64,000 nucleotides of DNA. It comes from Desulforhopalus sp. IMCC35007. Lineage in GTDB: Bacteria > Desulfobacterota > Desulfobulbia > Desulfobulbales > Desulfocapsaceae. Each line of letters starts with the position of its first letter. The stretch's first letter is position 1. The stretch is from positions 1 through 64,000 of the forward strand of contig NZ_SWCN01000011.1 in the NCBI RefSeq assembly GCF_005116575.1, in the 5' to 3' direction. Below, piece by piece: positions 18,295 to 26,948 of this stretch. The notes beneath the pieces were generated by a model. It saw nothing but the letters and a program-made list of their open reading frames with translations, ran no database searches and had not been told where the DNA came from. The translations under genes and the position numbers were made by a program.

Positions 18295-19983
18295 TTATTG
18301 ACTGTTTGATTTCAGAGATACGATTTTGGTCTTTCCTACATATTCCCTGGACTCAAAGCCAGTGACCTCTGTCATTTCCCGGGTAAGTTCGGCCATTCTT
18401 TTCATATTGCGGATAATCATATCCATTTCCTCAATCATCTCTTTGGATGTGAGGTCATCGCGCAGCAGTTGTGCTGTGCCGAGTGCTGCAAAAAGAGGAC
18501 TGTTTAATTCATGGGCCGCTGTTCCTGCCATTTCAATGACACCTTCAAGTTTTACCCGTTCCATTTTTTCCTGTTCCAGGAGCTGCTGGTCGGTAATATC
18601 GCGAACAGCCTCAATGACAAAATCCACTTCACCGTCGGGACCGAGAATGGGGGTGAGATGCCGTTCGTACCACTTAGCCCCTTCAGGGTTTTCCAGGTTC
18701 TCAAGATGATCGAGGACGGCCACCGATTTTTGTTCTTCAAAAACGGTGGTTACCGGACAGTGAGAAGCATCGATGCGGTGCCAGGGAACGACGTTATGAT
18801 AGAACTCTCCGAGGACCTCATTTTCTTCAAAGCCTCTGGTTTCCAGGAAAAATTTATTGGCCATAATGACTCGTTTGTCCGGGGCGACCACCAGGAGCTG
18901 GAGCCAGAGAGAGTCAAGGATGGTATGGAGAAATCTCTCGTTTTCCTCTATCTGCTCAAATAAAAGAGTAATTTGACGGTAGGTCCGCGCCTTCTGGATG
19001 GCGTTGCCACCCTCTTCGGCGACAGTGACGGTAAAATTGATTTCATTTTGGGTAAAGGAGCGTGGCTGATTACTCAGCAGCCTCAGAATACCGATGATAT
19101 CCCGGCCATTTTTTATAGGAACCACAAGGATGGATTTGATACCTTCTTCCCGAATCGCCTCGTGGTAATCAACGCGGGGGTCATTTGTCGCATCGTAGAT
19201 GGCAACAGGTTGTCCGCTGACCGCTTTAAAAAATGCATTTTCGCGGCTTATGCTGCCCCGGTTGAGGTACTTATCGGAAAGGCCTGATGCGGCAACCAAT
19301 TCCAGTCGGTTGGTGGCGGGATGGAGAAGTCGTACGGTACATCCTTTTACCTTTAAGAGAGGTGGCAGCTTATCGACGATAATTTTCAGGATGTCATCAA
19401 GATTAAGAGTTGAGTTGACAAGACTTGAAATCTCTCGGAGTTCCGAGAGAAATTTGACCTGAACTTCCAATTCCTGAAAAAGACGACTGTTGGTGAGGGC
19501 CATGCCGACCTGTTCGGCAAGAGACATGGCAAAGGCGATCTCGCTTTGAGCAAATTCACGTGAATCCCGGGTGAGGAGTCGTAACAGTCCGATGACCTCA
19601 TTGTTGAAAATGATGGGCAGGGACATGGCCGACTTTACCCCTTCCTGGGATATATACACACAGCTGTCGTGATCGCAGAGGATGTCAATGTCTTTTTTGG
19701 CAATTGGTTCCCCCTTCTTGAGGGCCGCCATGACTTCCGTTGAATCTATGGTGGATCTGGCCAGATATTCATCGGACAATCCGTATGCTGCGCCGAAGAC
19801 AAAGCTATCCGTGCCGGGATCAAGCAAGCGGATGGTGGCCGCGTCAATCTCGAGGAGTTCAGGTAAGCGCCGTACGACCAGGTCCATGACCTGCTGCGGA
19901 TCGTGAAGGCTGCTGATGAGCCTGGTCACCGCCTGAAACACCTCGAGGTAATCACTGTTTTTATCTGTTAAATCCATTGTCAT
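18295..19983 (-). CDS. GAF-GAF-PAS sensor with DHp domain but no kinase ATPase domain
   Basis: 562 residues, soluble. Two GAF domains (about 25-170 and 190-335), a PAS domain (about 348-465) and a histidine-kinase DHp domain with His491 in the H-box HELNSP. The protein ends about 70 residues after that histidine (VGKTKIVSL...), leaving no room for an HATPase domain. The next gene starts three bases later, so this is a true end and not an obvious frameshift. It cannot autophosphorylate alone; it may receive phosphate like Spo0B or an HPt protein, or pair with a full kinase. A 10-bp inverted repeat at 19989-20029 covers its weak ribosome-binding region. It lies in the same minus-strand block as a kinase and two receivers. 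Confidence 0.85.
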   Translation of the reverse strand: MTMDLTDKNSDYLEVFQAVTRLISSLHDPQQVMDLVVRRLPELLEIDAATIRLLDPGTDSFVFGAAYGLSDEYLARSTIDSTEVMAALKKGEPIAKKDIDILCDHDSCVYISQEGVKSAMSLPIIFNNEVIGLLRLLTRDSREFAQSEIAFAMSLAEQVGMALTNSRLFQELEVQVKFLSELREISSLVNSTLNLDDILKIIVDKLPPLLKVKGCTVRLLHPATNRLELVAASGLSDKYLNRGSISRENAFFKAVSGQPVAIYDATNDPRVDYHEAIREEGIKSILVVPIKNGRDIIGILRLLSNQPRSFTQNEINFTVTVAEEGGNAIQKARTYRQITLLFEQIEENERFLHTILDSLWLQLLVVAPDKRVIMANKFFLETRGFEENEVLGEFYHNVVPWHRIDASHCPVTTVFEEQKSVAVLDHLENLENPEGAKWYERHLTPILGPDGEVDFVIEAVRDITDQQLLEQEKMERVKLEGVIEMAGTAAHELNSPLFAALGTAQLLRDDLTSKEMIEEMDMIIRNMKRMAELTREMTEVTGFESREYVGKTKIVSLKSNSQ

Positions 19984-19988
19984 GTAGA

Positions 19989-20029
19989 GTTCCGGCAGTC
20001 AGCCTGGAAGGCCGAACACCTGCCGGAAC
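19989..20029. repeat. inverted repeat covering the translation start region of the GAF/PAS/DHp gene
   Basis: A perfect 10-bp stem (19989-19998 with 20020-20029) has a 21-base loop that can itself form a small hairpin. On the minus strand the 3' arm ends six bases before ATG 19983 and includes the GGAAC that would serve as ribosome site. It could tune translation or decay of the downstream mRNA relative to the Fe-S subunit gene. Confidence 0.65.
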
Positions 20030-20058
20030 AAGAGGTTGAAAAACTTTGGCAGGCTCTG

Positions 20059-20511
20059 TTACAGCGATTGAAGCTCGACCAGCTTAAGTGCATGTGTTGT
20101 GCATTTCGAGATGCAGGCGGGTTTGAGACCTGCATCCAGACGATCCATGCACATATCACACTTGACGGCCTTGCCGTTATCTGGATTCTGCACAGGAATC
20201 TCCCATGGACATGCCTTCTTACAGGCCATGCAGCCTATGCATTTTTCCTGATCAATGTAGACGATGCCATCTTCTCTCTGCACCATTGCATTGGTTGGGC
20301 AGACAGGTACACAGAGCGGATCCTCACAGTGTCTGCAGGTGGAAAATGTTATCTCCATGCGGGGAACCCCCCCGACCATTTTCAGGGGTGTGCAGCTGAT
20401 CTCACAGAGAAAGGGGCCCACGGGTAACTCTTTATTTGCTTTACAATGGACCTCGCAACCGTGGCAGGCAATACATCTGCGGGTATTGAGGTGGATCATA
20501 TATTTTTTCAC
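20059..20511 (-). CDS. four-cluster ferredoxin-like electron-transfer subunit
   Basis: 150 residues with sixteen cysteines in the arrangement of the DmsB/PsrB/HycB family: CIACHGCEVHC near residue 13, CRHCEDPLCVPVCP near 59, CIGCMACKKACPW near 91, and CDMCMDRLDAGLKPACISKC near 118. This predicts four [4Fe-4S] clusters. It should carry electrons to or from the molybdopterin subunit, whose stop codon overlaps its start (ATGA, 20508-20511). There is no Tat or Sec signal and no membrane-anchor gene (PsrC/NrfD or DmsC type) next to it, so the pair probably works in the cytoplasm with a soluble electron partner. Confidence 0.92.
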   Translation of the reverse strand: MKKYMIHLNTRRCIACHGCEVHCKANKELPVGPFLCEISCTPLKMVGGVPRMEITFSTCRHCEDPLCVPVCPTNAMVQREDGIVYIDQEKCIGCMACKKACPWEIPVQNPDNGKAVKCDMCMDRLDAGLKPACISKCTTHALKLVELQSL

Positions 20512-22625
20512 AGGTCTGCTCTCCTCTTGGTGTTACGGATACTCTTTTTCACATAGACAAAAGCTTCACAGAGGTTGACACCGCCACCAGCTTTATCCCA
20601 CTCATCAAGTTTGCCAATCATAAGTTTCTGATCGCTGAGTCCGGCCAGGTAACTTCTGGTCTGCTTCGGAATTTCCTTGCCAAATCCATGGGTGGTAAAT
20701 ACGGCCTCTGGATGAACATGGTCGGTGACATGTGCAGCAACTGTTGCGTTATATGATCTATCTTTTGAAGAGACCTCAACGAGATCACCGCTTACAATTC
20801 CGAGTTTTTTCGCCTGCTTTGTATTCACCCAGAGGGTATTGGTCGGCATGAGCTCAGAAAGCAGTGGGTTGTTTGTGGTATGGCCCTGGGTGTGGATTGC
20901 CACCTTACCGTAAATGAGCCTGAACATTCCTTTTTCAGGTGCTTTATCAGGGGCCACAAAAGGTTTGAGTGAAGGAAGATTATTGCTCGTCAGCTTTTCA
21001 CTGATGATCTCAATCTTGCCGCTTGGGGTTTTAAACTGGCCGTCGAGTTTCTCACGATCGAAAAAGACCGGTGAGTCAGAAAGTTCTATAAAACCTTTCT
21101 TGTCAAAATCAGCCATGGTGTAGCCGGTGGGTTCCAGCTGCCAGGCCCAGAGCTCTTCCATCGTCTTGAAAGGGAAGGTCTCTTCAAGGCCGAGGCGTTG
21201 TGCCAGCGCGGTGAAAATCTCACAGGAAGATTTGGTGTCATTAACAGGCTCTATGGCCTTTCTTCTGAGCGTTAATCGTGGTTTGAGACCTTTCTGCTGG
21301 ACAATTGGTGTGTCGCGCTCAAGATAGGTTGACTCGGGCAGGATGATATCGGAATACCAGCCAAACTCACTGTAGTTTGTATCGATGGAAACCAACAGAT
21401 CACACTTGTCCATGGCAAGCTTTTGCCTTTCAGGATCCGGCAGGCCACTGAAGGGATCATGGCGCATGGCGATCCAGGCCTTGATTGGATAGGGGTCCTC
21501 ACTGATCATGTGGCTGAAAAACAGGTGAGCAAGCCCTGGGCCTTTGTCAAAGTGCTTATATTCCCAGCCGACACCATCACCGCGTTTGATGTCGGGTTTG
21601 GGACAGTCAATACTGCGAATCCCTTTTTTGCCACAGTCGCCAGCACCTTTTGGAATAAACAGGCCGCCTTTCATCTCAATATTGCCCATCAGGACATTGA
21701 GGATGTGCATGGCACGGCTGGCGTAGAAGGAATCACTGTAGCGTGCCAGATTCCAGCCGGGGTGGAAGATGACATTGGGTCGATCCTGGCCAATTTCCTC
21801 TACAAAAGCCAGAATGTCTTTTTCCTTGACGTCACATTCCTTGGCCGCCCAGGCGGGGGTGTATTCTTCAATAAAGGTGCAGAGTTTGTCAAAGCCGGTA
21901 ACATAGCGATCAAGAAAATCCTTGTCGTAGTATCCTTTTTTGATGACCTGGTGAATAACACCAAGAGCGAGAGCGTAATCGGTTCCGGGGCGAACCTGGA
22001 AAAACCTTGTGGCCTTGACGCCGGTCATGGTCTGACGGACATCCACATAGGTCAGACGACCACCGTTTTCGAGCATATCAAGAGTCTGATTGTTCTCTGC
22101 AATTCTAAGAGCGGAAAACATGTCCCGGCCAAAAAGAACCAGATGCTTTGCATTTTTAATGTCGTATGCAAATCCTTTCCGGCCAACGCCATTTATAGAC
22201 AAACTTGCATGGTGGGTGTTGCGGCCGCAGGTGCAGTCGTGATTGGTGTAGTTGGGGGAGCCATAGGCGTGGATAAACGCCTTGTACATATCCTGCCACG
22301 GGCCGCCTCTGGAAGACAGCACAACGGACTCAGGGCCGAAGTCTTTTTTAATGGTTTTGAGCTTATCTGCCACAAAGTCAAAGGCCTCGTCCCAGCTTGC
22401 TTTTCTCCAGCGACCGGCACCTCGTGCACCGACGCGGATGAGGGGTTGCTGTGGTCTCTCGGTGTCATTCATCATCGCGACCCCGGCAGTACCTTTAGCA
22501 CAAAGCGCACCGTCCAACTGGTATGGGTTGCCTTCGATCCAGGTAATCTTGTTGTCCTGTGACTCCACACGGATCGGGCAGCGAACAGTGCACATTCCGC
22601 ATATGGAGTAGACTGATTTCTTCAT
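20508..22625 (-). CDS. molybdopterin oxidoreductase catalytic subunit (thiosulfate/polysulfide reductase-like family)
   Basis: 705 residues, complex iron-sulfur molybdoenzyme (DMSO reductase) family. The N-terminus has the [4Fe-4S] motif Cys9-x2-Cys12-x3-Cys16-x25-Cys42; a likely Mo ligand is Cys133 in HDCTCGRNTHHA, aligned with the Cys of PhsA/PsrA-type enzymes. The end is the molybdopterin-dinucleotide-binding domain (HTQGHTTNNPLLSE). There is no twin-arginine signal, unlike exported Phs/Psr enzymes, so it is expected in the cytoplasm. A strong AAGGAGA precedes ATG 22625. It is followed by its Fe-S subunit with a 4-base overlap and preceded by a sensor kinase and receiver. The substrate is unknown; a sulfur oxyanion or polysulfide is a guess from family and neighbours. 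Confidence 0.9.
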   Translation of the reverse strand: MKKSVYSICGMCTVRCPIRVESQDNKITWIEGNPYQLDGALCAKGTAGVAMMNDTERPQQPLIRVGARGAGRWRKASWDEAFDFVADKLKTIKKDFGPESVVLSSRGGPWQDMYKAFIHAYGSPNYTNHDCTCGRNTHHASLSINGVGRKGFAYDIKNAKHLVLFGRDMFSALRIAENNQTLDMLENGGRLTYVDVRQTMTGVKATRFFQVRPGTDYALALGVIHQVIKKGYYDKDFLDRYVTGFDKLCTFIEEYTPAWAAKECDVKEKDILAFVEEIGQDRPNVIFHPGWNLARYSDSFYASRAMHILNVLMGNIEMKGGLFIPKGAGDCGKKGIRSIDCPKPDIKRGDGVGWEYKHFDKGPGLAHLFFSHMISEDPYPIKAWIAMRHDPFSGLPDPERQKLAMDKCDLLVSIDTNYSEFGWYSDIILPESTYLERDTPIVQQKGLKPRLTLRRKAIEPVNDTKSSCEIFTALAQRLGLEETFPFKTMEELWAWQLEPTGYTMADFDKKGFIELSDSPVFFDREKLDGQFKTPSGKIEIISEKLTSNNLPSLKPFVAPDKAPEKGMFRLIYGKVAIHTQGHTTNNPLLSELMPTNTLWVNTKQAKKLGIVSGDLVEVSSKDRSYNATVAAHVTDHVHPEAVFTTHGFGKEIPKQTRSYLAGLSDQKLMIGKLDEWDKAGGGVNLCEAFVYVKKSIRNTKRRADL

Positions 22626-22660
22626 AAAATCTCCTTGTTCATAGTTCCTGTTGTACAGCT

Positions 22661-23020
22661 TTATCTTGCTAGAATTCCTGCTACTTTTTCTTCAAGTTCA
22701 GTTTTGTCAATCGGTTTAACGCAATATTCTCCAGCACCGAGCTCGATGGCTTCGCGGGCTGTTTCAATGGTGGGATAACCTGTGAGCATGATCACCTTCA
22801 GGTCAGGAGTTGTTTTTTTCAACTCCTCAAGTACCTGAATTCCGCTCATTTTTTTCAGTTTTATATCAAGGATTGCAAGGTCCACAGGATTTTTTCTGGC
22901 GTGTTCAATAGCCTCTTCTTCCTCTGTGAAGGTCACTACTGAATGGCCTTGTCTCGTGAGTATTTTTTTGATGAGGATGACTGCGTCCAATACATCATCT
23001 AAAACAAGTATGTCTGACAT
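22661..23020 (-). CDS. CheY-like single-domain response regulator
   Basis: 119 residues, a receiver domain only: acidic pair near the N-terminus (VLDDV), phospho-acceptor Asp in LAILDIKLKKMSG, Thr in MLTGYP and Lys in CVKPID. It has no DNA-binding or output domain. The longer frame to 23137 overlaps the kinase gene; ATG 23020 lies one base after the kinase stop and has GGGAG upstream, so I use it. It should take phosphate from the kinase at 23022 and pass it on or act by protein contact, as in a phosphorelay. Next downstream (35 bases) is the molybdoenzyme. Confidence 0.9.
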   Translation of the reverse strand: MSDILVLDDVLDAVILIKKILTRQGHSVVTFTEEEEAIEHARKNPVDLAILDIKLKKMSGIQVLEELKKTTPDLKVIMLTGYPTIETAREAIELGAGEYCVKPIDKTELEEKVAGILAR

Positions 23021-23021
23021 T

Positions 23022-24581
23022 TTAGTGTTGCTCCCTGTTTTCGTCGTTGGGGGTACTGTTGACAGGCAGCCAGATATGAAAGGCTGTGCCCTGTACCGTT
23101 TCATTTGATAGAGGATCAGTGACCGGGCTTTCCACACTTATACGGCCACCGTGATTCTTGATTATGCCGTAGGTTACAGAAAGGCCAAGTCCAGTTCCTT
23201 TGCCGACATCTTTTGTGGTGAAAAACGGATCAAAAATCTTGTTCTTGATTTCATCCGGGATACCCGTGCCAGTATCCTGAACGATGATGTGCAGTTCATT
23301 GTTGATCTTTCCGGTTGTGACAATGATTTTACCGCCATTTTCCATAGCGAACTGAGCATTATTAAAAAGATTTATGAAGACCTGATGGAGTTTCTCGGCA
23401 TCCCCTACGATTTGCGGGAGACCTGCTCCAAAATGACGAATAATGTCGATGCGATTAATGTTCAGGGTATGTTCCGTGACGGCAAGAACCTCACCGATGA
23501 TGGTGTTGAGGTCTATGACAGTTTTTGCACTATGGGCCTGGCGTGAAAATTTCAGGAGATCAGCGACAATTCTCCGGCAGGCCTTGGTCTGCCTCTCCAT
23601 TACGAGGAGGCTGTTATGGGTTTCAGAATCCGGTTCGAAATCATCCATCATCAGCTGTGTATAGCCGAGGATTATACCAAGCGGGGTATTGATCTCATGG
23701 GCAACACCTGCAGCCATTTGACCGACGGAGGCCATTTTTTCCTGGTTGATCAGCTGTTCTGTCATGGTTCGCAGTCTTGTCATGTCCTTGCCAATACCTT
23801 CATATGCAACGAACTGGCCGTCGAGATCGTAAATTGCGTTGGCGGTGAGCAGTATAAACTTTGGTCCCTCGTTGTTTCCCCGACATTCAATCTCCAGGTC
23901 ACTGATGAAGCCGTCGGTGTGTAGCCCGTTGAGATAGGTTTCCAGATCATTTTTATGGGCAAAAAGGTCATGGAAATTAACGGATTCAGGTGGCTGGGTG
24001 AGGCCGAGAAGTTTAATGCCACTGCTGTTGATATTGGTAAAATATCCGTTTTTATCGCAGAAGAAGATGATATCTTTTGAGTTTTCAAAGAAATTGCGAA
24101 ACTTTTTTTCAGACTCTGAAAGGTTATGAGTTCTGACCTCAACCATTTCTTCAAGATGGGTGTTTAGTTCCTGAAGCTGTTTGGCACTTGATGCCAGTTG
24201 TGTATTGGCATCAAAGAGTTTGACCGCCTCCTGGCGCAGGAGCTTATATGCGGCAAGTCCCTTGTGGTAATAAATAATGACCGCAGCAACGGAGATCATC
24301 AACATGGTGTTGAAGCCGCCTGATAAGGGGGAGAGTTGTTTCCACAGAGTGTTTTGATCTGTATATACAAGTATGATTCGAACCATGTGACCAACTCCCC
24401 GGGACAGGGAAAACGCGGCCATGGCTATACAGAAATAGAAGAGAAAGCCCCAGATAAAATTGCTTGGCTGAAGACGAACAAGGAACCAGGCATAGCGTAA
24501 TGCGATGAAGGAAAATAAAATGGCAAGGGCAGACCCGAAAAATTCAACGGTAACAGCTGGCAGCAGAGGAATACCGTTCAT
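23022..24581 (-). CDS. membrane sensor histidine kinase (PAS, DHp, HATPase)
   Basis: 519 residues. Three N-terminal membrane helices (about 10-34, 41-60, 90-106) are followed by a coiled coil (115-155), a PAS domain (about 160-270), a DHp domain with His295 in AHEINTP, and an HATPase domain with DTGTGIPDE and [11 protein letters not shown]. It overlaps by 4 bases the upstream membrane-protein gene (24578) and is followed after one base by a CheY-like receiver, forming a tight sensor unit. The signal may be detected in the membrane helices or by the small partner protein. In context it likely controls the molybdoenzyme or the genes beyond. Confidence 0.92.
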   Translation of the reverse strand: MNGIPLLPAVTVEFFGSALAILFSFIALRYAWFLVRLQPSNFIWGFLFYFCIAMAAFSLSRGVGHMVRIILVYTDQNTLWKQLSPLSGGFNTMLMISVAAVIIYYHKGLAAYKLLRQEAVKLFDANTQLASSAKQLQELNTHLEEMVEVRTHNLSESEKKFRNFFENSKDIIFFCDKNGYFTNINSSGIKLLGLTQPPESVNFHDLFAHKNDLETYLNGLHTDGFISDLEIECRGNNEGPKFILLTANAIYDLDGQFVAYEGIGKDMTRLRTMTEQLINQEKMASVGQMAAGVAHEINTPLGIILGYTQLMMDDFEPDSETHNSLLVMERQTKACRRIVADLLKFSRQAHSAKTVIDLNTIIGEVLAVTEHTLNINRIDIIRHFGAGLPQIVGDAEKLHQVFINLFNNAQFAMENGGKIIVTTGKINNELHIIVQDTGTGIPDEIKNKIFDPFFTTKDVGKGTGLGLSVTYGIIKNHGGRISVESPVTDPLSNETVQGTAFHIWLPVNSTPNDENREQH

Positions 24582-25045
24582 TTTTTCGCCTCCAGCAGAG
24601 CTTCCCTGTAGAAGGTTCTCAGGCTGATGACAAGGGCGAACAGGCCGGGGACATTGAGAAAATGGTCCATTTTTGTCAGATAATAGAGAATCTTCATCCC
24701 GGTGATGGGGGGAGCCAGCTGCTCTTTCCAGGTGTTTTTATCAATAAAATCGGTAGGGGTTAAATGGCTGAAAGCCTCGTGTCCGGTAAAAGCAATCAGG
24801 TTCCAGGCGATGAGGAAGAAGCAGAATATTTGTAGAAATTTCCATCCTTTGCTCTTGATTACCGGGGAGGTTCTTGTGTGCCAGTACAGGTAGCCAAGAG
24901 CACCCGAAAAAAGAAGGTGGGCCATCTGATGTACGTATATACCTTCAGGTGCCCCATGGGACTGGAGCGCCCAGCAGTTCTCTGCAAAACTAAAGAGAAC
25001 GAGCAGGATAATCGGTATAATGTGTATGTAAGGGTGTTTTTTCAT
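24578..25045 (-). CDS. membrane protein, probable partner of the sensor kinase
   Basis: 155 residues of unrecognised family. A signal-like first segment (5-26, FSFAENCWALQ) is followed by hydrophobic segments near 40-58, 70-90 and 125-145. Several His residues (in YVHQMAHLL, TGHEAFSH, KMDHFL) lie at membrane boundaries and could bind metal, heme or quinone. It has an AGGAGA ribosome site and ends in a 4-base overlap with the kinase start, so it heads the operon and is likely a sensor or accessory subunit of the kinase. Confidence 0.75.
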   Translation of the reverse strand: MKKHPYIHIIPIILLVLFSFAENCWALQSHGAPEGIYVHQMAHLLFSGALGYLYWHTRTSPVIKSKGWKFLQIFCFFLIAWNLIAFTGHEAFSHLTPTDFIDKNTWKEQLAPPITGMKILYYLTKMDHFLNVPGLFALVISLRTFYREALLEAKK

Positions 25046-25771
25046 ATTCTCCTCATCAGATATAATTCAAGCATTTTCTATGCCTGTTACCTGGAAAGGT
25101 TTGCCAAGTTTTGAAAATATACATCAATACAAATTCTTACACGGGGCGGGGGAAAATGCATACACGTACTCCGGTTGGAATTGAACATCCAGATGCTGGA
25201 ATATGCAACATAAATGATGCACTCCTGGAGTCTCAACTCAAGGCCCAAAACTGGCGTATCCAAGAGAACAACAGGAGAAGACAAGATCCTCTTGTGTTTT
25301 ATCGAAATGAACAGGTGCAACGTAAAAGTTGCTATGCTGGAAAAAGACACCTGCACTGTTGCTGTTTCTTGATCTGGTGGAGAAAAAGTTTTGTGCAACA
25401 AAAAAGTGGCGCTTTTATTTTTACATGGGTGCAGGTAAGAGGTTTTGCTGAGATGAGGCTCTTTTTTAATAGCCAGTCTTTAAGATAGAATCTCTATAAA
25501 GTGCCTGAGATTTTATTTTCAGAGGCAGGCGTAGACTATGATATCATATTGCCGTACTCAAAGAACTGGCATGCTTTTATCGTGTATGAAGAATCGAATT
25601 CTTTCAGACAGCCTGAAGACGTGGGTGGATTTTTTTATAGATTTGACAGTTCTAAAGATTTAAGCTATGTATTTTGCGACTTTTTTAGGGTCGCTTCACG
25701 TTAATAGTTTTTTGCAGACTATCAGCAATATAGGAGTACATCTTCTTCATTTTCACATGGACTGACGTATT
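25046..25771. other. divergent intergenic region, 726 bases
   Basis: It separates the minus-strand sensor/molybdoenzyme block from the plus-strand YitT gene and should hold both promoters. I see an inverted repeat (CAGGTG at 25312 with CACCTG at 25348) enclosing a small GCAAC/GTTGC hairpin. Small frames at 25111-25488 and 25501-25704 lack ribosome sites and are not convincing genes. No RNA gene is recognised. Confidence 0.5.
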
Positions 25772-26638
25772 ATGGGTTTTAATAAATGGCAACAGTTTCG
25801 CTTTTCCGTACCGTGGAACCTTTTTCTTCTCACTGCAGGAGCAGTCGTTTTTGTCATAGGAATGAACGGTATCGTTATTCACCATTCCTTTATCCCGGGA
25901 GGATTGTATGGTTTATGCCTCTTTATTTTTTACAAAACGAATTTTTTGTCACCGAGTATTCTTTATCTAGTACTCAACATCCCATTTTTCATTTTAGGCT
26001 GGATGTTCGTGAGCAGACGTTTTGTTCTCTATACCATGTACTGTACTGCGGTTATTACCGTTGCCGGGCAATGGATAGTACTGGATTTTGGTGTCAGTGA
26101 TCAGCTCTATGCCGCAATTGCCGCAGGTTGTATCTGCGGTGCCGGATCCGGACTTATCCTGAGATCCGTTGGTGCCGGCGGAGGCCTGGATATCATCGCG
26201 ATTATGCTCAACAAGAAATATAACCTTGGTGTCGGCAGAACGTTTTTACTCTTTAATATGGTTCTTTTTTCCCTGGTTGTTGTCAATTATAGTGCCGACA
26301 TTCTTATTGCATCTATAATTCTTACGTATGTTACCACCAAGAGTCTCGATTTTCTGCTGACACTCTCGAATCAGAGGAAAATTGTCTATGTGATCAGCGA
26401 TTTCACTTCTGAAATTGCGGAAGTGATGATTGAAGATTTAAATATGAGTGCGACCTTTATCAAAGGTCGTGGCGCGTTTAGTGGCAATGATAAGGAAATT
26501 CTGATGGCAATTACAAATAACATTCAGATGAAGCGGCTGGAAGAAAAAGTTTTTTCCATTGATTCTGACGCTTTATTTATCGTCGAAAATAGTTTTGACG
26601 TCATAGGTTCAACCTTTCGAAAGCGCAAAATTTATTAA
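25772..26638 (+). CDS. YitT family membrane protein (DUF161/DUF2179)
   Basis: 288 residues. Five or six hydrophobic segments fill residues 15-200, with the Gly-rich YitT signature (IAAGCICGAGSGLILRSVGA, then GGGLDIIA) near 120-150. The C-terminal 80 residues are a soluble DUF2179-type alpha/beta domain containing GRGAFSGNDKEIL. The function of this family is not established; a transport or anchoring role is generally assumed. ATG 25772 has only a weak ribosome site. The gene is followed by a very strong terminator at 26655-26699 and stands alone. Confidence 0.88.
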   Translation: MGFNKWQQFRFSVPWNLFLLTAGAVVFVIGMNGIVIHHSFIPGGLYGLCLFIFYKTNFLSPSILYLVLNIPFFILGWMFVSRRFVLYTMYCTAVITVAGQWIVLDFGVSDQLYAAIAAGCICGAGSGLILRSVGAGGGLDIIAIMLNKKYNLGVGRTFLLFNMVLFSLVVVNYSADILIASIILTYVTTKSLDFLLTLSNQRKIVYVISDFTSEIAEVMIEDLNMSATFIKGRGAFSGNDKEILMAITNNIQMKRLEEKVFSIDSDALFIVENSFDVIGSTFRKRKIY

Positions 26639-26654
26639 AGAACACTACCATTTC

Positions 26655-26699
26655 GCTGTATGCCTGACTCTATATGGCAGGAGGGCATACAGCTTTTTT
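26655..26699 (+). terminator. Rho-independent terminator
   Basis: A perfect 10-bp stem (26655-26664 with 26684-26693) is followed at once by six T. It lies 17 bases after the stop of the YitT gene and isolates it from the binding-protein gene downstream. Confidence 0.9.
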
Positions 26700-26861
26700 C
26701 GGGGTATATTTTCGCTTCCTTTTCCTCGTAATTTTTCTGCTGAACCAATAGCTTATTTGAATGTTCAGCCTCTTCCCCCAGCGGTTGCGTGTCTGCTTGG
26801 TACATTGCCGGATGACCACTGCAGTCTGTCTTGTCCTAAGGAGATTTTTGCAAAACAATTC

Positions 26862-26902
26862 TTGACATATTTCACTTGCCCGTGAGACAATTTCGACATT
26901 GT
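26862..26902 (+). promoter_or_regulatory. sigma-70-type promoter with inverted repeat
   Basis: TTGACA (26862-26867), an 18-base spacer, then GACAAT (26886-26891) make a plausible housekeeping promoter for the binding-protein gene at 26949. An inverted repeat ACAAT-N6-ATTGT (26887-26902) overlaps the -10 element and could be an operator. The -10 matches four of six consensus bases. Confidence 0.5.
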
Positions 26903-26948
26903 AAAGGTAATGCAATGTTAGATGAATGTATTCACATGGAGGTGAAGA

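Noticed and set aside
21423-22562. Open frame of 379 codons on the plus strand
   Set aside because: It is antisense to the molybdopterin subunit, which has full family motifs; a shadow of codon bias.
25111-25488. 125-codon frame in the divergent gap
   Set aside because: No ribosome site, odd composition with Cys/Trp/Lys runs, and no recognisable family.
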